The position numbers were made by a program, and so were the translations under genes. From Thermoleophilia bacterium (GTDB lineage: Bacteria > Actinomycetota > Thermoleophilia > Gaiellales > Gaiellaceae): DNA of 62,515 bases. Numbering within the stretch: the first letter of the stretch is position 1; the number at the start of each line of letters is the position of its first letter. Below the pieces are notes generated by a model, which worked only from the letters and a program-made list of their open reading frames with translations, ran no database searches and was not told where the DNA came from. The DNA is taken from assembly GCA_025929895.1 (NCBI GenBank), contig JAICPI010000008.1, forward strand, positions 1 through 62,515, given 5' to 3'. This document shows, one piece after another, positions 7,440 through 15,556 of this stretch.

Positions 7440-8975
7440 TCAGTGACGAAAGTGGCGGCGGCCGGTGAAGACCATCACCGCGCCCGCCGACTCGACCGCC
7501 GCGACCACGTCGTGGTCCCGCTTGGAGCCGCCCGGCTGGATCAGTGCGGTGACGCCGGCCTCGAGGGAGAGCCTCGGGCCGTCGGCGAACGGGAAGAACG
7601 CGTCCGACGCGAGCGCCGTGCCGCCGAGGTCGTGCCCGTGCTCGCGGGCTTTCTCGACCGCGAGCCGCACCGCGTCGACGCGCGACTGCTGGCCGGCGCC
7701 GATGCCGACGGTCCGGAGGCCCTTCGCCAGGACGATCGCGTTCGACGTGACGTGCTTGCAGACCCGCCACGCGAAGAGCAGGTCGCCCCACTGCTCCTCG
7801 GTCGGCTCGCCGCACACGACGTGCATGCCCTCGCGGTCCTCGACGTCGAGGTCGCGGTCCTGGACGAGCAGGCCGCCGAGGACGCGCTTGTAGTCGCGCT
7901 CGCCCCGGTCGGGACGGCGACGCTCCGAGTCGGCGAGGATCCGCGTGCCCTGCTTGACGCGCAGCGCCTCGAGCGCAGCGTCGTCATAACCCGGCGCGAG
8001 GAGCACCTCGACGAACTGCTCGGCGAGGCGCGCGCCGAGCGCGGCGGACACGGGCCGGTTCAGCACGACGATGCCGCCGTAGGCGGACGTGGGATCGGAC
8101 GCGAGCGCCTGCTCGTAGGCCTCCTCGATCGTCCCCGCGAGCGCGACGCCGCACGGGTTCGCGTGCTTGACGATCACGCACGCGGGCAGCTCGAACTCGC
8201 GCGCGAGCAGGCGCGCCGCGGACAGGTCGTTGAGGTTGTTGTACGAGAGCTCCTTGCCGTGGAGCTGCTCGACGCGCGAGAGCAGGTGGACGCGCGCGCC
8301 GATCTCCGAGTAGTAGGCGGCGCGCTGGTGCGGGTTCTCGCCGTACGAGAGCTCCGCCACCTTCTCGAAGGCGGGGATCAGCCGGTCGGGGAACGCCTCC
8401 ACGTCCCCGAGCCACCGCGCGATCGTCGACTCGTACGTCGCGGTCGTCGCGAACGCCTCGCCCGCGAGCCAGCGCCTGGTCGCGAGCGTGACCTCGCCGT
8501 GCTCGCGGAGCTCGCCGAGGACGACCGCGTACTGGTCGGGTCGGCAGACGGCCGCGACGCGAGCGAAGTTCTTCGCGGCGGCGCGCAGCATCGCGGGGCC
8601 GCCGATGTCGATCATCTCGACGGCCTCCTCCTCCGTCGTCCCGTGCCGCGCGGCCACCTGCCCGAACGGATAGAGGTTGACGCAGACGAGGTCGAACGGC
8701 TCGATCCCGTGCTCCTCGAGCGCCGCTTCGTCGTCGGCGCGGTCCCGCCGCGCGAGGATGCCGGCGTGGATGCGCGGGTGGAGCGTCTTCACGCGCCCGC
8801 CGAGCAGCTCGGGCGCCCCCGTCACTGCCTCGACGGCGGTCACCTCGAGCCCGAGCTGCCCGAGCATGGCCGCGGTGCCGCCGCTCGCGACGAGCTGCCA
8901 CCCGAGCTCGGCGAGGCCGCGCGCGAGCTCGTCGAGGCCCGTCTTGTCGTAGAGGGAGATCAGCGCGCGAGGCAC
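7440..8975 (-). CDS. purH: Bifunctional AICAR formyltransferase / IMP cyclohydrolase
   Basis: A 511-residue protein of normal PurH length, catalysing the last two steps of IMP synthesis. The N-terminal methylglyoxal-synthase-like cyclohydrolase domain begins RALISLYDKTGLDELARGL and has the TLHPRIHAGIL motif near residue 65. The transformylase domain holds the SYNNLNDL and CVIVKHANPCGVA motifs, with the catalytic Lys-His, and ends DAFFPFADGP followed by GGSKRDHDVV. The start is GTG at 8973-8975 behind a GAGGG ribosome site. It overlaps the end of purN by 16 bases, so purM, purN and purH form one operon. Confidence 0.96.
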   Translation of the reverse strand: MPRALISLYDKTGLDELARGLAELGWQLVASGGTAAMLGQLGLEVTAVEAVTGAPELLGGRVKTLHPRIHAGILARRDRADDEAALEEHGIEPFDLVCVNLYPFGQVAARHGTTEEEAVEMIDIGGPAMLRAAAKNFARVAAVCRPDQYAVVLGELREHGEVTLATRRWLAGEAFATTATYESTIARWLGDVEAFPDRLIPAFEKVAELSYGENPHQRAAYYSEIGARVHLLSRVEQLHGKELSYNNLNDLSAARLLAREFELPACVIVKHANPCGVALAGTIEEAYEQALASDPTSAYGGIVVLNRPVSAALGARLAEQFVEVLLAPGYDDAALEALRVKQGTRILADSERRRPDRGERDYKRVLGGLLVQDRDLDVEDREGMHVVCGEPTEEQWGDLLFAWRVCKHVTSNAIVLAKGLRTVGIGAGQQSRVDAVRLAVEKAREHGHDLGGTALASDAFFPFADGPRLSLEAGVTALIQPGGSKRDHDVVAAVESAGAVMVFTGRRHFRH

Positions 8976-9505
8976 AGATCCCTCACCACCCTCGGCAGCA
9001 GCTCGTGCTCGACGGCCTGGATGCGCGCGCGCAGCGTCTCGACCGTGTCGCCCGGCTCGACGACGACGCGTTCCTGCACGATCACGGGCCCGCTGTCGAC
9101 ACCCTCGTCGACGTAGTGGACCGTGGCGCCCGTCTCGGGCACGCCCGCGGCCAGCGCCTCCTCGATCGCGTGGGCGCCGGGGAACTCCGGGAGGAGCGCC
9201 GGGTGCACGTTGATCACGCGGCCGGTGAAGCGCTCGAGGAAGACCGGGCGGAGCAGGTGCATGTAGCCCGCGAGCACGACCCACTCGACGCCGCGCGTCG
9301 CGAGCCAGTCCGCCATCGCTGCGTCGCGCGCCTCGCGGCTCTCGTAGGCGCCGAGGGGAAAGCACTCGGCCGCGATCCCGGCCGTCTCCGCCCGCGCCAG
9401 CGCCCGCGCCTCGCCTCGGTTCGAGGCGACGGCGACGATCGGCAGCCCGTCGTCGAGCAGCGCCTGGAGGTTCGAGCCCTCGCCGGAGACGAGGACGCCG
9501 ATCAC
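8960..9505 (-). CDS. purN: Phosphoribosylglycinamide formyltransferase
   Basis: A 181-residue GART enzyme transferring a formyl group from 10-formyl-THF to GAR. The N-terminal GVLVSGEGSNLQALLD is the phosphate-binding loop. The catalytic Asn-His-Asp set is visible in INVHPALLPEFPGAHAIEEAL and in the later VHYVDEGVDSGPV. The start GTG overlaps the purM stop as GTGA. The end overlaps the start of purH. Confidence 0.94.
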   Translation of the reverse strand: MIGVLVSGEGSNLQALLDDGLPIVAVASNRGEARALARAETAGIAAECFPLGAYESREARDAAMADWLATRGVEWVVLAGYMHLLRPVFLERFTGRVINVHPALLPEFPGAHAIEEALAAGVPETGATVHYVDEGVDSGPVIVQERVVVEPGDTVETLRARIQAVEHELLPRVVRDLCLAR

Positions 9506-10398
9506 GCGCGCACGATCCTTCCGATCACGTTCGCGTCGCCCGGGTCCGAGACCACGGCGCAGTAGCCGATCCCGAGGTTGAAGACCCGCCGGAGCTCGTC
9601 CTCGTCGACGTGGCGCGCGAGCCAGTCGAAGACGGGACCGCGCTCCCACGCGTCCCAGTCGAGCTCCGCGGCGAGCCCGTCGGGCACGACGCGCTCGAGG
9701 TTGCCGAGGATCCCCCCGCCGGTCACGTGCGCGAACGCCTTCGCCCGGTCGCGCCATGCGCGGACGTCGTCCAGGTAGAGGCGCGTGGGCGCGAGCAGGT
9801 CCTCGCCGTCGTAGTCGTCGTGCTCGAGCAGGCGCCGGACGAGCGTGAAGCCGTTGGCGTGCACGCCGCTCGACGGGAAGCCGACGACGACGTCGCCCGC
9901 CTCGACGCGCGAGCCGTCGATCAGCCTGTCGCGCTCGACGATCCCGACGCACGTGCCCGCGAAGTCGAGCTCGTCGTCGCGGTAGATCCCCGGCAGCTCG
10001 GCCGTCTCGCCGCCGACGAGCGCGCAGCCCGCCGCGCGGCACACCTCGGCCATCCCCTCCACGAGCTCGGCGACCTGCTCGAGCTCGACCCGGTTCGCGG
10101 CGACGTAGTCGAGCAGGAACAACGGCTCGCCGCCGGTCGTGATCACGTCGTTGATGCAGTGCGCGGCGAGATCGGCGCCGCAGGCCCGCAGCGCACCCCG
10201 CTCCCGGGCGAGGCTCAGCTTCGTGCCGACACCGTCGGTCGAGGCGACGAGCAGGCGCCGTGCGTCCAGCTCGTGCAGCCCGGCGAACGCCCCGAACCCC
10301 CGGGCGCCGGTCGACTCGACCGCGGCGCGGAGGCGGCCGACGACCGCTCCCGCGGTCGCGAGCGAGACGCCCGACGCCTCGTAGGTCTGCCCCTCCAC
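9502..10398 (-). CDS. purM: Phosphoribosylformylglycinamidine cyclo-ligase (AIR synthetase)
   Basis: A 298-residue PurM, somewhat shorter than the usual 340. Motifs: VASTDGVGTKLSLA (ATP-binding loop), INDVITTGGEPLFLLDY, ALVGGETAELPGIY, and HVTGGGILGNLERVVPD in the C-terminal domain. It closes the imidazole ring to form AIR. The start GTG at 10396-10398 has a TAGACT box 11 bases upstream and no ribosome site. First gene of the purM-purN-purH operon. The shortening is distributed at both ends, and the conserved motifs are all present. Confidence 0.93.
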   Translation of the reverse strand: MEGQTYEASGVSLATAGAVVGRLRAAVESTGARGFGAFAGLHELDARRLLVASTDGVGTKLSLARERGALRACGADLAAHCINDVITTGGEPLFLLDYVAANRVELEQVAELVEGMAEVCRAAGCALVGGETAELPGIYRDDELDFAGTCVGIVERDRLIDGSRVEAGDVVVGFPSSGVHANGFTLVRRLLEHDDYDGEDLLAPTRLYLDDVRAWRDRAKAFAHVTGGGILGNLERVVPDGLAAELDWDAWERGPVFDWLARHVDEDELRRVFNLGIGYCAVVSDPGDANVIGRIVRA

Positions 10399-10432
10399 CT
10401 GAAGCGCGGAGTCTACGACCGCGTCCGGCGAG

Positions 10433-11044
10433 TTACAGGAAAAGCTCGGCCTCGAGCTGGGGGCGCCCCTGCGGCCCGCCCGGCAGGAAGCGCACGACCG
10501 CGTTGCCGATCGCGACCGCGGTGCCGGCCGGGACGAGGCCGAGGATCTCCGCGAGCGCGCGGGCCTTCAGGTCGGGATCGTCCGCGCGCAGGTGCAGCTC
10601 GCCGAGCCGGAACTCGCGGCCGGCCTCGAGCAGGTCCTCCAGCCACTCGCGCGGCGGGTGGACCTCGAGCCGGAAGCCGCCGTTCGTCGCGACGAACGTG
10701 CGCCTGCCGCCGTGATCCTGCACGCGCAGGTCGAGCTCGGCCGCACGCTCGATCGTCGCCGCGAAGTCGTCCTCGTCGAGGGCGATCCCGAGATGGTCGA
10801 GCCGCGGCAGCTCCCACTGCCCGGGCTGCACGACCACGTTGACGCTCCCGCGCTCGAGCTCGGACAGCCGCAGCTTGAACCCCGTGCGGTCGAGCTCCTC
10901 CCAGGAGACGCCCGACTCGTACGAGGTCAGGTCGTCGGCGATTCTCCCGTGGCGGCCCACCAGGCCGAACCCGAGCTTGCCCAGGTAGCGCGCCTCGACC
11001 TGGCGCACCTTGTTCGTGACGAGGTGGTAGTGGAAGACCTGCAC
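10433..11044 (-). CDS. VOC-superfamily (glyoxalase-fold) protein, unknown substrate
   Basis: A 203-residue protein with two halves. The first carries a FHYHLVTNKVRQVEARYLG opening and the second contains HLGIALDEDDFAATIERAAE, with a trailing LEVHPP strand, as in tandem beta-alpha-beta-beta-beta VOC modules. Metal ligands are not obvious. The start GTG at 11042-11044 has a TAGAAT box 8 bases upstream, part of a TCTAGA palindrome shared with the divergent ctaG gene. It lies upstream of purM on the same strand with a 34-base gap, so co-transcription is possible. Confidence 0.6.
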   Translation of the reverse strand: MQVFHYHLVTNKVRQVEARYLGKLGFGLVGRHGRIADDLTSYESGVSWEELDRTGFKLRLSELERGSVNVVVQPGQWELPRLDHLGIALDEDDFAATIERAAELDLRVQDHGGRRTFVATNGGFRLEVHPPREWLEDLLEAGREFRLGELHLRADDPDLKARALAEILGLVPAGTAVAIGNAVVRFLPGGPQGRPQLEAELFL

Positions 11045-11052
11045 GGCGGGCG

Positions 11053-11058
11053 ATTCTA
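11053..11058 (-). promoter_or_regulatory. -10 box TAGAAT for the VOC gene
   Basis: TAGAAT on the minus strand, 8 bases from the GTG start. It overlaps the plus-strand TAGAGT box through the palindrome TCTAGA. No matching -35 hexamer is clear. Confidence 0.5.
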
Positions 11059-11062
11059 GAGT
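11057..11062 (+). promoter_or_regulatory. -10 box TAGAGT for ctaG
   Basis: TAGAGT is followed by 7 bases and then the GTG at 11070, consistent with a leaderless transcript. It overlaps the opposite-strand -10 box of the VOC gene. Confidence 0.45.
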
Positions 11063-11069
11063 GGACGCC

Positions 11070-11882
11070 GTGGGCGACTGGACCTTCGACCCGCTGCAGC
11101 TCGCCCCGCTCGCGCTCGTCGTCGCCGCGTACGCGGTGCGCTCGCGGACGCTCGCGCGGCGCGGGACGGCCGTGCCCCGTTGGCGGCTCGCGCTCTTCGC
11201 GTGCGGCGTCGTGCTGCTGGTCGCAGCGCTCGTCTCGCCGGTCGCGGCGCTCGGCGAGCAGCGGTTCGCGTTCCACATGCTCCAGCACCTCCTGCTCGGC
11301 GACCTCGCGCCGCTCGCCCTGCTCGCGGGCCTCACCGGTCCGCTGCTGCGCCCCGTGCTCGCGCTGCCGCCGGTGCGCGCGCTGCGCGTGCTCGCGCACC
11401 CGTTCGTCGCGCTCCCGCTCTGGGTGGCGAACCTCTACCTCTGGCACCTTCCCTTCGCGTACGAGGCCGCGATCGAGAACGACCTCGTGCACGCGGTCGA
11501 GCACCTCACGTTCTTCGCGGCGGGCGCGGTCATGTGGATGCCGGTGCTCGAGACGCTCCCGGCGCCCGCGTGGTTCGGGTCCGGCGCGAAGCTCGGCTAC
11601 ATCGTCGTCGTGCGCCTCGCCTCGACGCTGCTCGCGAACGTCTTCCTCTGGTCGGGCACCGTGTTCTACGACCCGTACGTGGACGTCGGGCTCTCGGACC
11701 AGGCTGCGGCCGGGGCGGTGATGCTCGTCGAGGGCTCGCTCGTCACGCTCGCGGCGTTCGCGTGGCTCTTCCTGCGCCTCTTCGGCGAGGGCGAGCGCCG
11801 GCAGGAGCTGCTCGAGCGAGGCGCCGACCCGCGCACGGTCGAGCGGGCGGTGCGCTACGGCCGCGCGGACGACCTGTCGTAG
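11070..11882 (+). CDS. CtaG-like cytochrome c oxidase assembly protein (caa3_CtaG family)
   Basis: About 270 residues with seven or so membrane helices. The family's histidine-rich segments are present: FAFHMLQHLLLGDLAPL, ANLYLWHLPFAYEAA and VEHLTFFAAGAVMWMPV. Members help copper insertion into the CuA site or assembly of caa3-type oxidases. The GTG at 11070 is preferred to an in-frame GTG at 11061, because the latter overlaps the -10 box. The downstream 93-residue membrane protein may belong to the same unit. No oxidase subunit genes are in the window. Confidence 0.85.
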   Translation: MGDWTFDPLQLAPLALVVAAYAVRSRTLARRGTAVPRWRLALFACGVVLLVAALVSPVAALGEQRFAFHMLQHLLLGDLAPLALLAGLTGPLLRPVLALPPVRALRVLAHPFVALPLWVANLYLWHLPFAYEAAIENDLVHAVEHLTFFAAGAVMWMPVLETLPAPAWFGSGAKLGYIVVVRLASTLLANVFLWSGTVFYDPYVDVGLSDQAAAGAVMLVEGSLVTLAAFAWLFLRLFGEGERRQELLERGADPRTVERAVRYGRADDLS

Positions 11883-11921
11883 GATCGTCGCTCCGACCAT
11901 TTCGACGAAAAGGAGCCGACG

Positions 11922-12203
11922 ATGTCGACAATGCCTCCGGGCGACCAGCCGAGCACCCCGCCCTCCGGCACCAGCGTGACCAGCGGCCCCGCGTGGGGGA
12001 ACATGCCCGACATGGCCCGCCTGCCGATTCCGGGCAACGCGGAGTTCGCCGTCTACCTCGTCGCGCTGATCCTCGCAGCGCTCGTGTGCTGGATCGCGGA
12101 CGAGCTCAGCACCGGCACGTGGATGAGCTTCTTCCAGTGGACGACGATCGCCTACATCCTCAGCCGCGGCGTCGCCAAGGCGAGCCGCGTGCTCGAGCAG
12201 TAA
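11922..12203 (+). CDS. Small membrane protein behind ctaG
   Basis: A 93-residue protein. The N-terminal 45 residues are rich in Pro/Ser/Gly/Thr and probably disordered. One or two hydrophobic segments follow (FAVYLVALILAALVCWIADEL, and FFQWTTIAYILSRGVAKA). A clear AAAAGGAG ribosome site precedes the ATG. It follows the ctaG-like gene by 39 bases and ends flush against the convergent purF stop. I do not recognise the family; the position suggests a respiratory-chain accessory role, which is inference. Confidence 0.6.
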   Translation: MSTMPPGDQPSTPPSGTSVTSGPAWGNMPDMARLPIPGNAEFAVYLVALILAALVCWIADELSTGTWMSFFQWTTIAYILSRGVAKASRVLEQ

Positions 12204-13580
12204 CTAGGAGACGGGCTCGAAGCGGAGCTTTGCCGCCTCTGCCGGAACCGCGGTGGGGTAGTCGCGGGTGAGGCAGGCGCGGCAGAGCTCCGACTCGGGC
12301 CGTCGGGTCGCCGCCTGGAGGCCCTCGAGCGAGAGGTAGTGGAGCGTCGACGCGCCGATGTACGAGCGAACCGCCTCGACCGAGCGCCGCGCAGCGACCA
12401 GCTCGTCCTCGTCGGCGAGGTCGATCCCGTAGAAGCAGGGGCCGATCACCGGCGGCGACGAGATGCGCACGTGCACCTCGCTCGCGCCCGCGTCGAAGAG
12501 CATCCGCACGATCTGCCGCGTCGTGTTCCCGCGGACGATCGAGTCGTCGATCACGACGACCCGCTGGCCCGCGACCTCCGCCAGCGGGTTGAACTTGAGG
12601 CGGATTCCCTGCTCGCGCAGGCCCTGCTCGGGCTGGATGAACGTGCGGCCGACGTAGCGGTTCTTGATCAGGCCCTCGCTGAACGGGATGCCCGTCGCGC
12701 GCGCGAAGCCGATCGCCGCCGGCGTCCCCGAGTCGGGGATCGGGAGCACGAGGTCGGCGTCGACGGGCGCCTCCTCCGCGAGCCGTTCGCCCATGCGCAC
12801 GCGCGCGGAGTGCACCTCGACCCCCGCGAGCCGCGAGTCGGGCCGGGCGAGGTAGAAGAACTCGAAGATGCAGAGCGCGCCACCGTCCTTCGGCGCGACG
12901 GCCTGGATCGGGTGCACGCCGTCGCCGTCGATCAGGACGACCTCGCCGCGGTAGATCTCTCGGACCCACTCCGCGCCGACGAGGTCGAGCGCGCAGGTCT
13001 CGGAGGCGACGACCCAGTCCTCCCCGATCCGCCCCAGGCAGAGCGGCCGCATCCCCAGCGGGTCGCGGAACGCGACGAGGCGGTCCTCGGCGAGCGCGAC
13101 GACCGAAAACGCGCCGTCGAGCCTCGCCATCGTCCGCGCGACCGCCTGGTCGAGCGGGCCCTCCTCGTTCGCGATCAGCGCGGCGATCAGCTCGCTGTCC
13201 GAGGTCGAGTGGACGCGGATCTCGCGGCGCGCGAGCTCCTCGCGCAGCTCGGCGGCGTTCGTCAGATTGCCGTTGTGGCCGAGCGCGACGGTGCGTGCCC
13301 GGCCGTTGTGCACGATCGGCTGCGCGTTCGCCCAGTGCGTCGAGCCGGTCGTCGAGTAGCGCGTGTGACCGATCGCGAGGTCGCCGCGCAGGCCGCGGAG
13401 CTTCTCCTCGGAGAACACCTGCGTGACGAGGCCCATCTCCCGCAGCGCGGTGACGCGGCCGCGGTCGGAGACGGCGATGCCGGCGGACTCCTGCCCGCGG
13501 TGCTGGAGCGCGAACAGGCCGAAGTAGGCGATTCGCGCGACGTCGCGCTCGGGGGAGCGGATGCCGAAGACACCGCACAT
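12204..13580 (-). CDS. purF: Amidophosphoribosyltransferase
   Basis: A 458-residue PurF, first committed step of purine synthesis (PRPP plus glutamine to phosphoribosylamine). The protein begins Met-Cys-Gly-Val, so the catalytic N-terminal cysteine is exposed after Met removal with no long propeptide. Glutaminase motifs include LFALQHRGQESAGIA and GHNGNLTN. The phosphoribosyltransferase signature VVVIDDSIVRGNTTRQIV lies near residue 350. C-terminal LCRACLTRDYPT is present. The ATG shares one base with the purL stop (TGATG). Feedback regulation by nucleotides is known for the family. Confidence 0.96.
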   Translation of the reverse strand: MCGVFGIRSPERDVARIAYFGLFALQHRGQESAGIAVSDRGRVTALREMGLVTQVFSEEKLRGLRGDLAIGHTRYSTTGSTHWANAQPIVHNGRARTVALGHNGNLTNAAELREELARREIRVHSTSDSELIAALIANEEGPLDQAVARTMARLDGAFSVVALAEDRLVAFRDPLGMRPLCLGRIGEDWVVASETCALDLVGAEWVREIYRGEVVLIDGDGVHPIQAVAPKDGGALCIFEFFYLARPDSRLAGVEVHSARVRMGERLAEEAPVDADLVLPIPDSGTPAAIGFARATGIPFSEGLIKNRYVGRTFIQPEQGLREQGIRLKFNPLAEVAGQRVVVIDDSIVRGNTTRQIVRMLFDAGASEVHVRISSPPVIGPCFYGIDLADEDELVAARRSVEAVRSYIGASTLHYLSLEGLQAATRRPESELCRACLTRDYPTAVPAEAAKLRFEPVS

Positions 13581-15508
13581 CAGCCGATGATCTCCCCGAG
13601 GACGGTCGTTCCGCCGACCTCGCCGATCTGCTCGAACTGCGCGCCGAGCCGCCCGACCCGCTCGGGCGGGCACGCGAGCACGACGCGCGCGCGCTGGGGA
13701 ACGTCCACCTCGGCGCCGACGCCGCTCCACCGCGCCGCCTCCACGAGCGCGGCCTCCACACCGCCGTCGCCGACGTCGTGCGCGAGCGAGAGGAGCGGTG
13801 CGACGCGCGCGACGAAGCGGACGAGCGCGGCCTCGGCGGCCAGGCCCTCGGCGTTCGCTGCGACGATCGCGTCGCCCTCGCGCCAGCCGCGCGGGACGTA
13901 GCGAACGTCGGGCACGAGCCCGACGCAGCCCACGACCGGCGTCGGCGGGATCGCGCGCCCCTCGGTCTCGTTGTAGAGCGAGACGTTGCCGGAGACCACG
14001 GGCACGCCGAGCGCCTCGGCCGCCTCTGCGATGCCCTCGATCGCGCGCTCGAGCTCCCAGCCGATCTCCGGCTTCTCGGGGTTGCCGAAGTTGAGGCAGT
14101 CGGTCAGCCCGAGCGGCTCCCCGCCGGCGCACGCGACGTTGAGCGCGGCGCCGAGCACGGCCTGCGCGCCCGCGCGGTAGGGATCGCGCTCGCCGAGCCG
14201 CGGCCCCTGGAGCGAGACGGCGAGCCCGCGCAGCGACGGGCGCAGGCGGAGCACCGCCGCGTCGAGCCCGGGCCGGCGGACCGTGCGGGAGCCGACGAGC
14301 TGGTCGTACTGGCGGAAGATCCACTCCTTGCTCTCGACGTTGGGGTCGTCACGCGTGGGCTCCGACCACGCGTGAGGCTCCGCGGCGCGCGGCTCGCGCT
14401 CGACCTCGTAGCGCGGGCACTCGTCGGTCAGCAGCCGCGCGGGGATCGACCCGGCGACCTCGCCGTCGTGGAAGGCGCGCAGCTCGCCTGTGTCGGTGAC
14501 CTCGCCGATGCGCGTGCACGGGAGCTCCCAGTGGGCGCACACCGCCTCGACCGCCTCGAGCATGTCGGCGCGGACGACCGCGACCATCCGCTCCTGGCTC
14601 TCGGAGATCATGATCTCCCACGGCTCGAGGTCGGGCTCGCGGAGCGGGACGCGGTCGAGGTGCACGTCGATCCCCATCTCGCTCGCCATTTCCGACAGCG
14701 AGGACGCAAGCCCGGCGGCACCGCAGTCCTGGAGCGACTCGACGAGACCGCGCTCGACGAGCTCGAGCGAGGCCTCGATCAGCTTCTTGCCGGTGAACGG
14801 GTCGCCGATCTGCACCGACGGTCGCTTCTCCGACGACTCGTCGTCGAGCTCCTGGCTCGCGAGCACCGAGGCGCCGCCGATGCCGTCGCGCCCCGTCGTC
14901 GCGCCGTAGAGGACGATCGTGTGCCCGGCCGTGCGAGCCTTCGCGCGCGTCACGCGCTCCGCCGGGAGCAGTCCCACGCACATGGCGTTCACGAGCACGT
15001 TCTCGCGGTACGCGGGGTCGAAGCGCGTCTCGCCGCCGACGGTGGGGACCCCGACGCTGTTGCCGTACGCGCCAATTCCGGCCACGGCCCGTCGGAACAT
15101 GTGTCCCGGGTCGCCGAAGTAGAGCCCGTCGAGGAGCGCCACCGGCCGCGCGCCCATCGCGATCACGTCGCGGAGGATCCCGCCGACACCCGTCGCCGCC
15201 CCCTGGAAGGGCTCGACCGCGCTCGGGTGGTTGTGGCTCTCGACCTTGAACGCGACCGCCTCGCCGTCGCCGAGGTCGATCACGCCCGCGTTCTCGCCCG
15301 GCCCCTGGAGCACGCGCTTCCCCGAGGAGGGCAGCCGCCGAAGGAGCGGCGCCGAGTGCTTGTAGCCGCAGTGCTCCGACCAGAGCAGCGAGAAGACCGC
15401 GAGCTCGAAGTGGTTCGGATCGCGCTCCAGCAGCTCCCGGATTCGCTCGAGCTCCCAGTCGGTCAGGCCGAGGGCCCGGTGGAGCGGCTGTTCCGCGACC
15501 GCAGTCAG
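13580..15508 (-). CDS. purL: Phosphoribosylformylglycinamidine synthase, small-type PurL subunit
   Basis: About 642 residues, slightly short of the usual small-type PurL. Motifs: HFELAVFSLLWSEHCGYKHS near the N terminus with the catalytic histidine region, GPGENAGVIDLGDGEAVAFK, VESHNHPSAVEPFQGAATGV, and LQDCGAAGLASSLSEMA. No ATG, GTG or TTG start is available in frame upstream of the conserved region without running far into the divergent regulator gene. A CTG at 15506-15508 is placed 6 bases after a TACGAT box, so I take it as the likely start. Small PurL acts with PurQ and PurS, neither of which is in this window. Followed directly by purF. Confidence 0.88.
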   Translation of the reverse strand: MTAVAEQPLHRALGLTDWELERIRELLERDPNHFELAVFSLLWSEHCGYKHSAPLLRRLPSSGKRVLQGPGENAGVIDLGDGEAVAFKVESHNHPSAVEPFQGAATGVGGILRDVIAMGARPVALLDGLYFGDPGHMFRRAVAGIGAYGNSVGVPTVGGETRFDPAYRENVLVNAMCVGLLPAERVTRAKARTAGHTIVLYGATTGRDGIGGASVLASQELDDESSEKRPSVQIGDPFTGKKLIEASLELVERGLVESLQDCGAAGLASSLSEMASEMGIDVHLDRVPLREPDLEPWEIMISESQERMVAVVRADMLEAVEAVCAHWELPCTRIGEVTDTGELRAFHDGEVAGSIPARLLTDECPRYEVEREPRAAEPHAWSEPTRDDPNVESKEWIFRQYDQLVGSRTVRRPGLDAAVLRLRPSLRGLAVSLQGPRLGERDPYRAGAQAVLGAALNVACAGGEPLGLTDCLNFGNPEKPEIGWELERAIEGIAEAAEALGVPVVSGNVSLYNETEGRAIPPTPVVGCVGLVPDVRYVPRGWREGDAIVAANAEGLAAEAALVRFVARVAPLLSLAHDVGDGGVEAALVEAARWSGVGAEVDVPQRARVVLACPPERVGRLGAQFEQIGEVGGTTVLGEIIG

Positions 15509-15514
15509 AGGGCC

Positions 15515-15520
15515 ATCGTA
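15515..15520 (-). promoter_or_regulatory. -10 box TACGAT for purL-purF
   Basis: TACGAT on the minus strand, 6 bases before the proposed CTG start of purL, the same spacing seen at several other genes here. Confidence 0.45.
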
Positions 15521-15543
15521 GCGTCGCCCCCGGCGTGCGCCGG

Positions 15544-15549
15544 TATCGT
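15544..15549 (+). promoter_or_regulatory. -10 box TATCGT for the DUF2087 regulator
   Basis: TATCGT ends 7 bases before the ATG at 15557, with no typical ribosome site, so the gene is probably leaderless. Confidence 0.45.
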
Positions 15550-15556
15550 CAAGGGC

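Noticed and set aside
15514-15524. ATG just upstream of the purL conserved region as its start, with a frameshift
   Set aside because: It stops after three codons in its own frame. A sequencing or real frameshift cannot be shown from one sequence, and the CTG with a correctly spaced -10 box explains the data more simply.
15514-15555. TTGACG upstream of purL as a -35 element
   Set aside because: The spacing to TACGAT is about 26 bases, too long for a sigma-70-type promoter.
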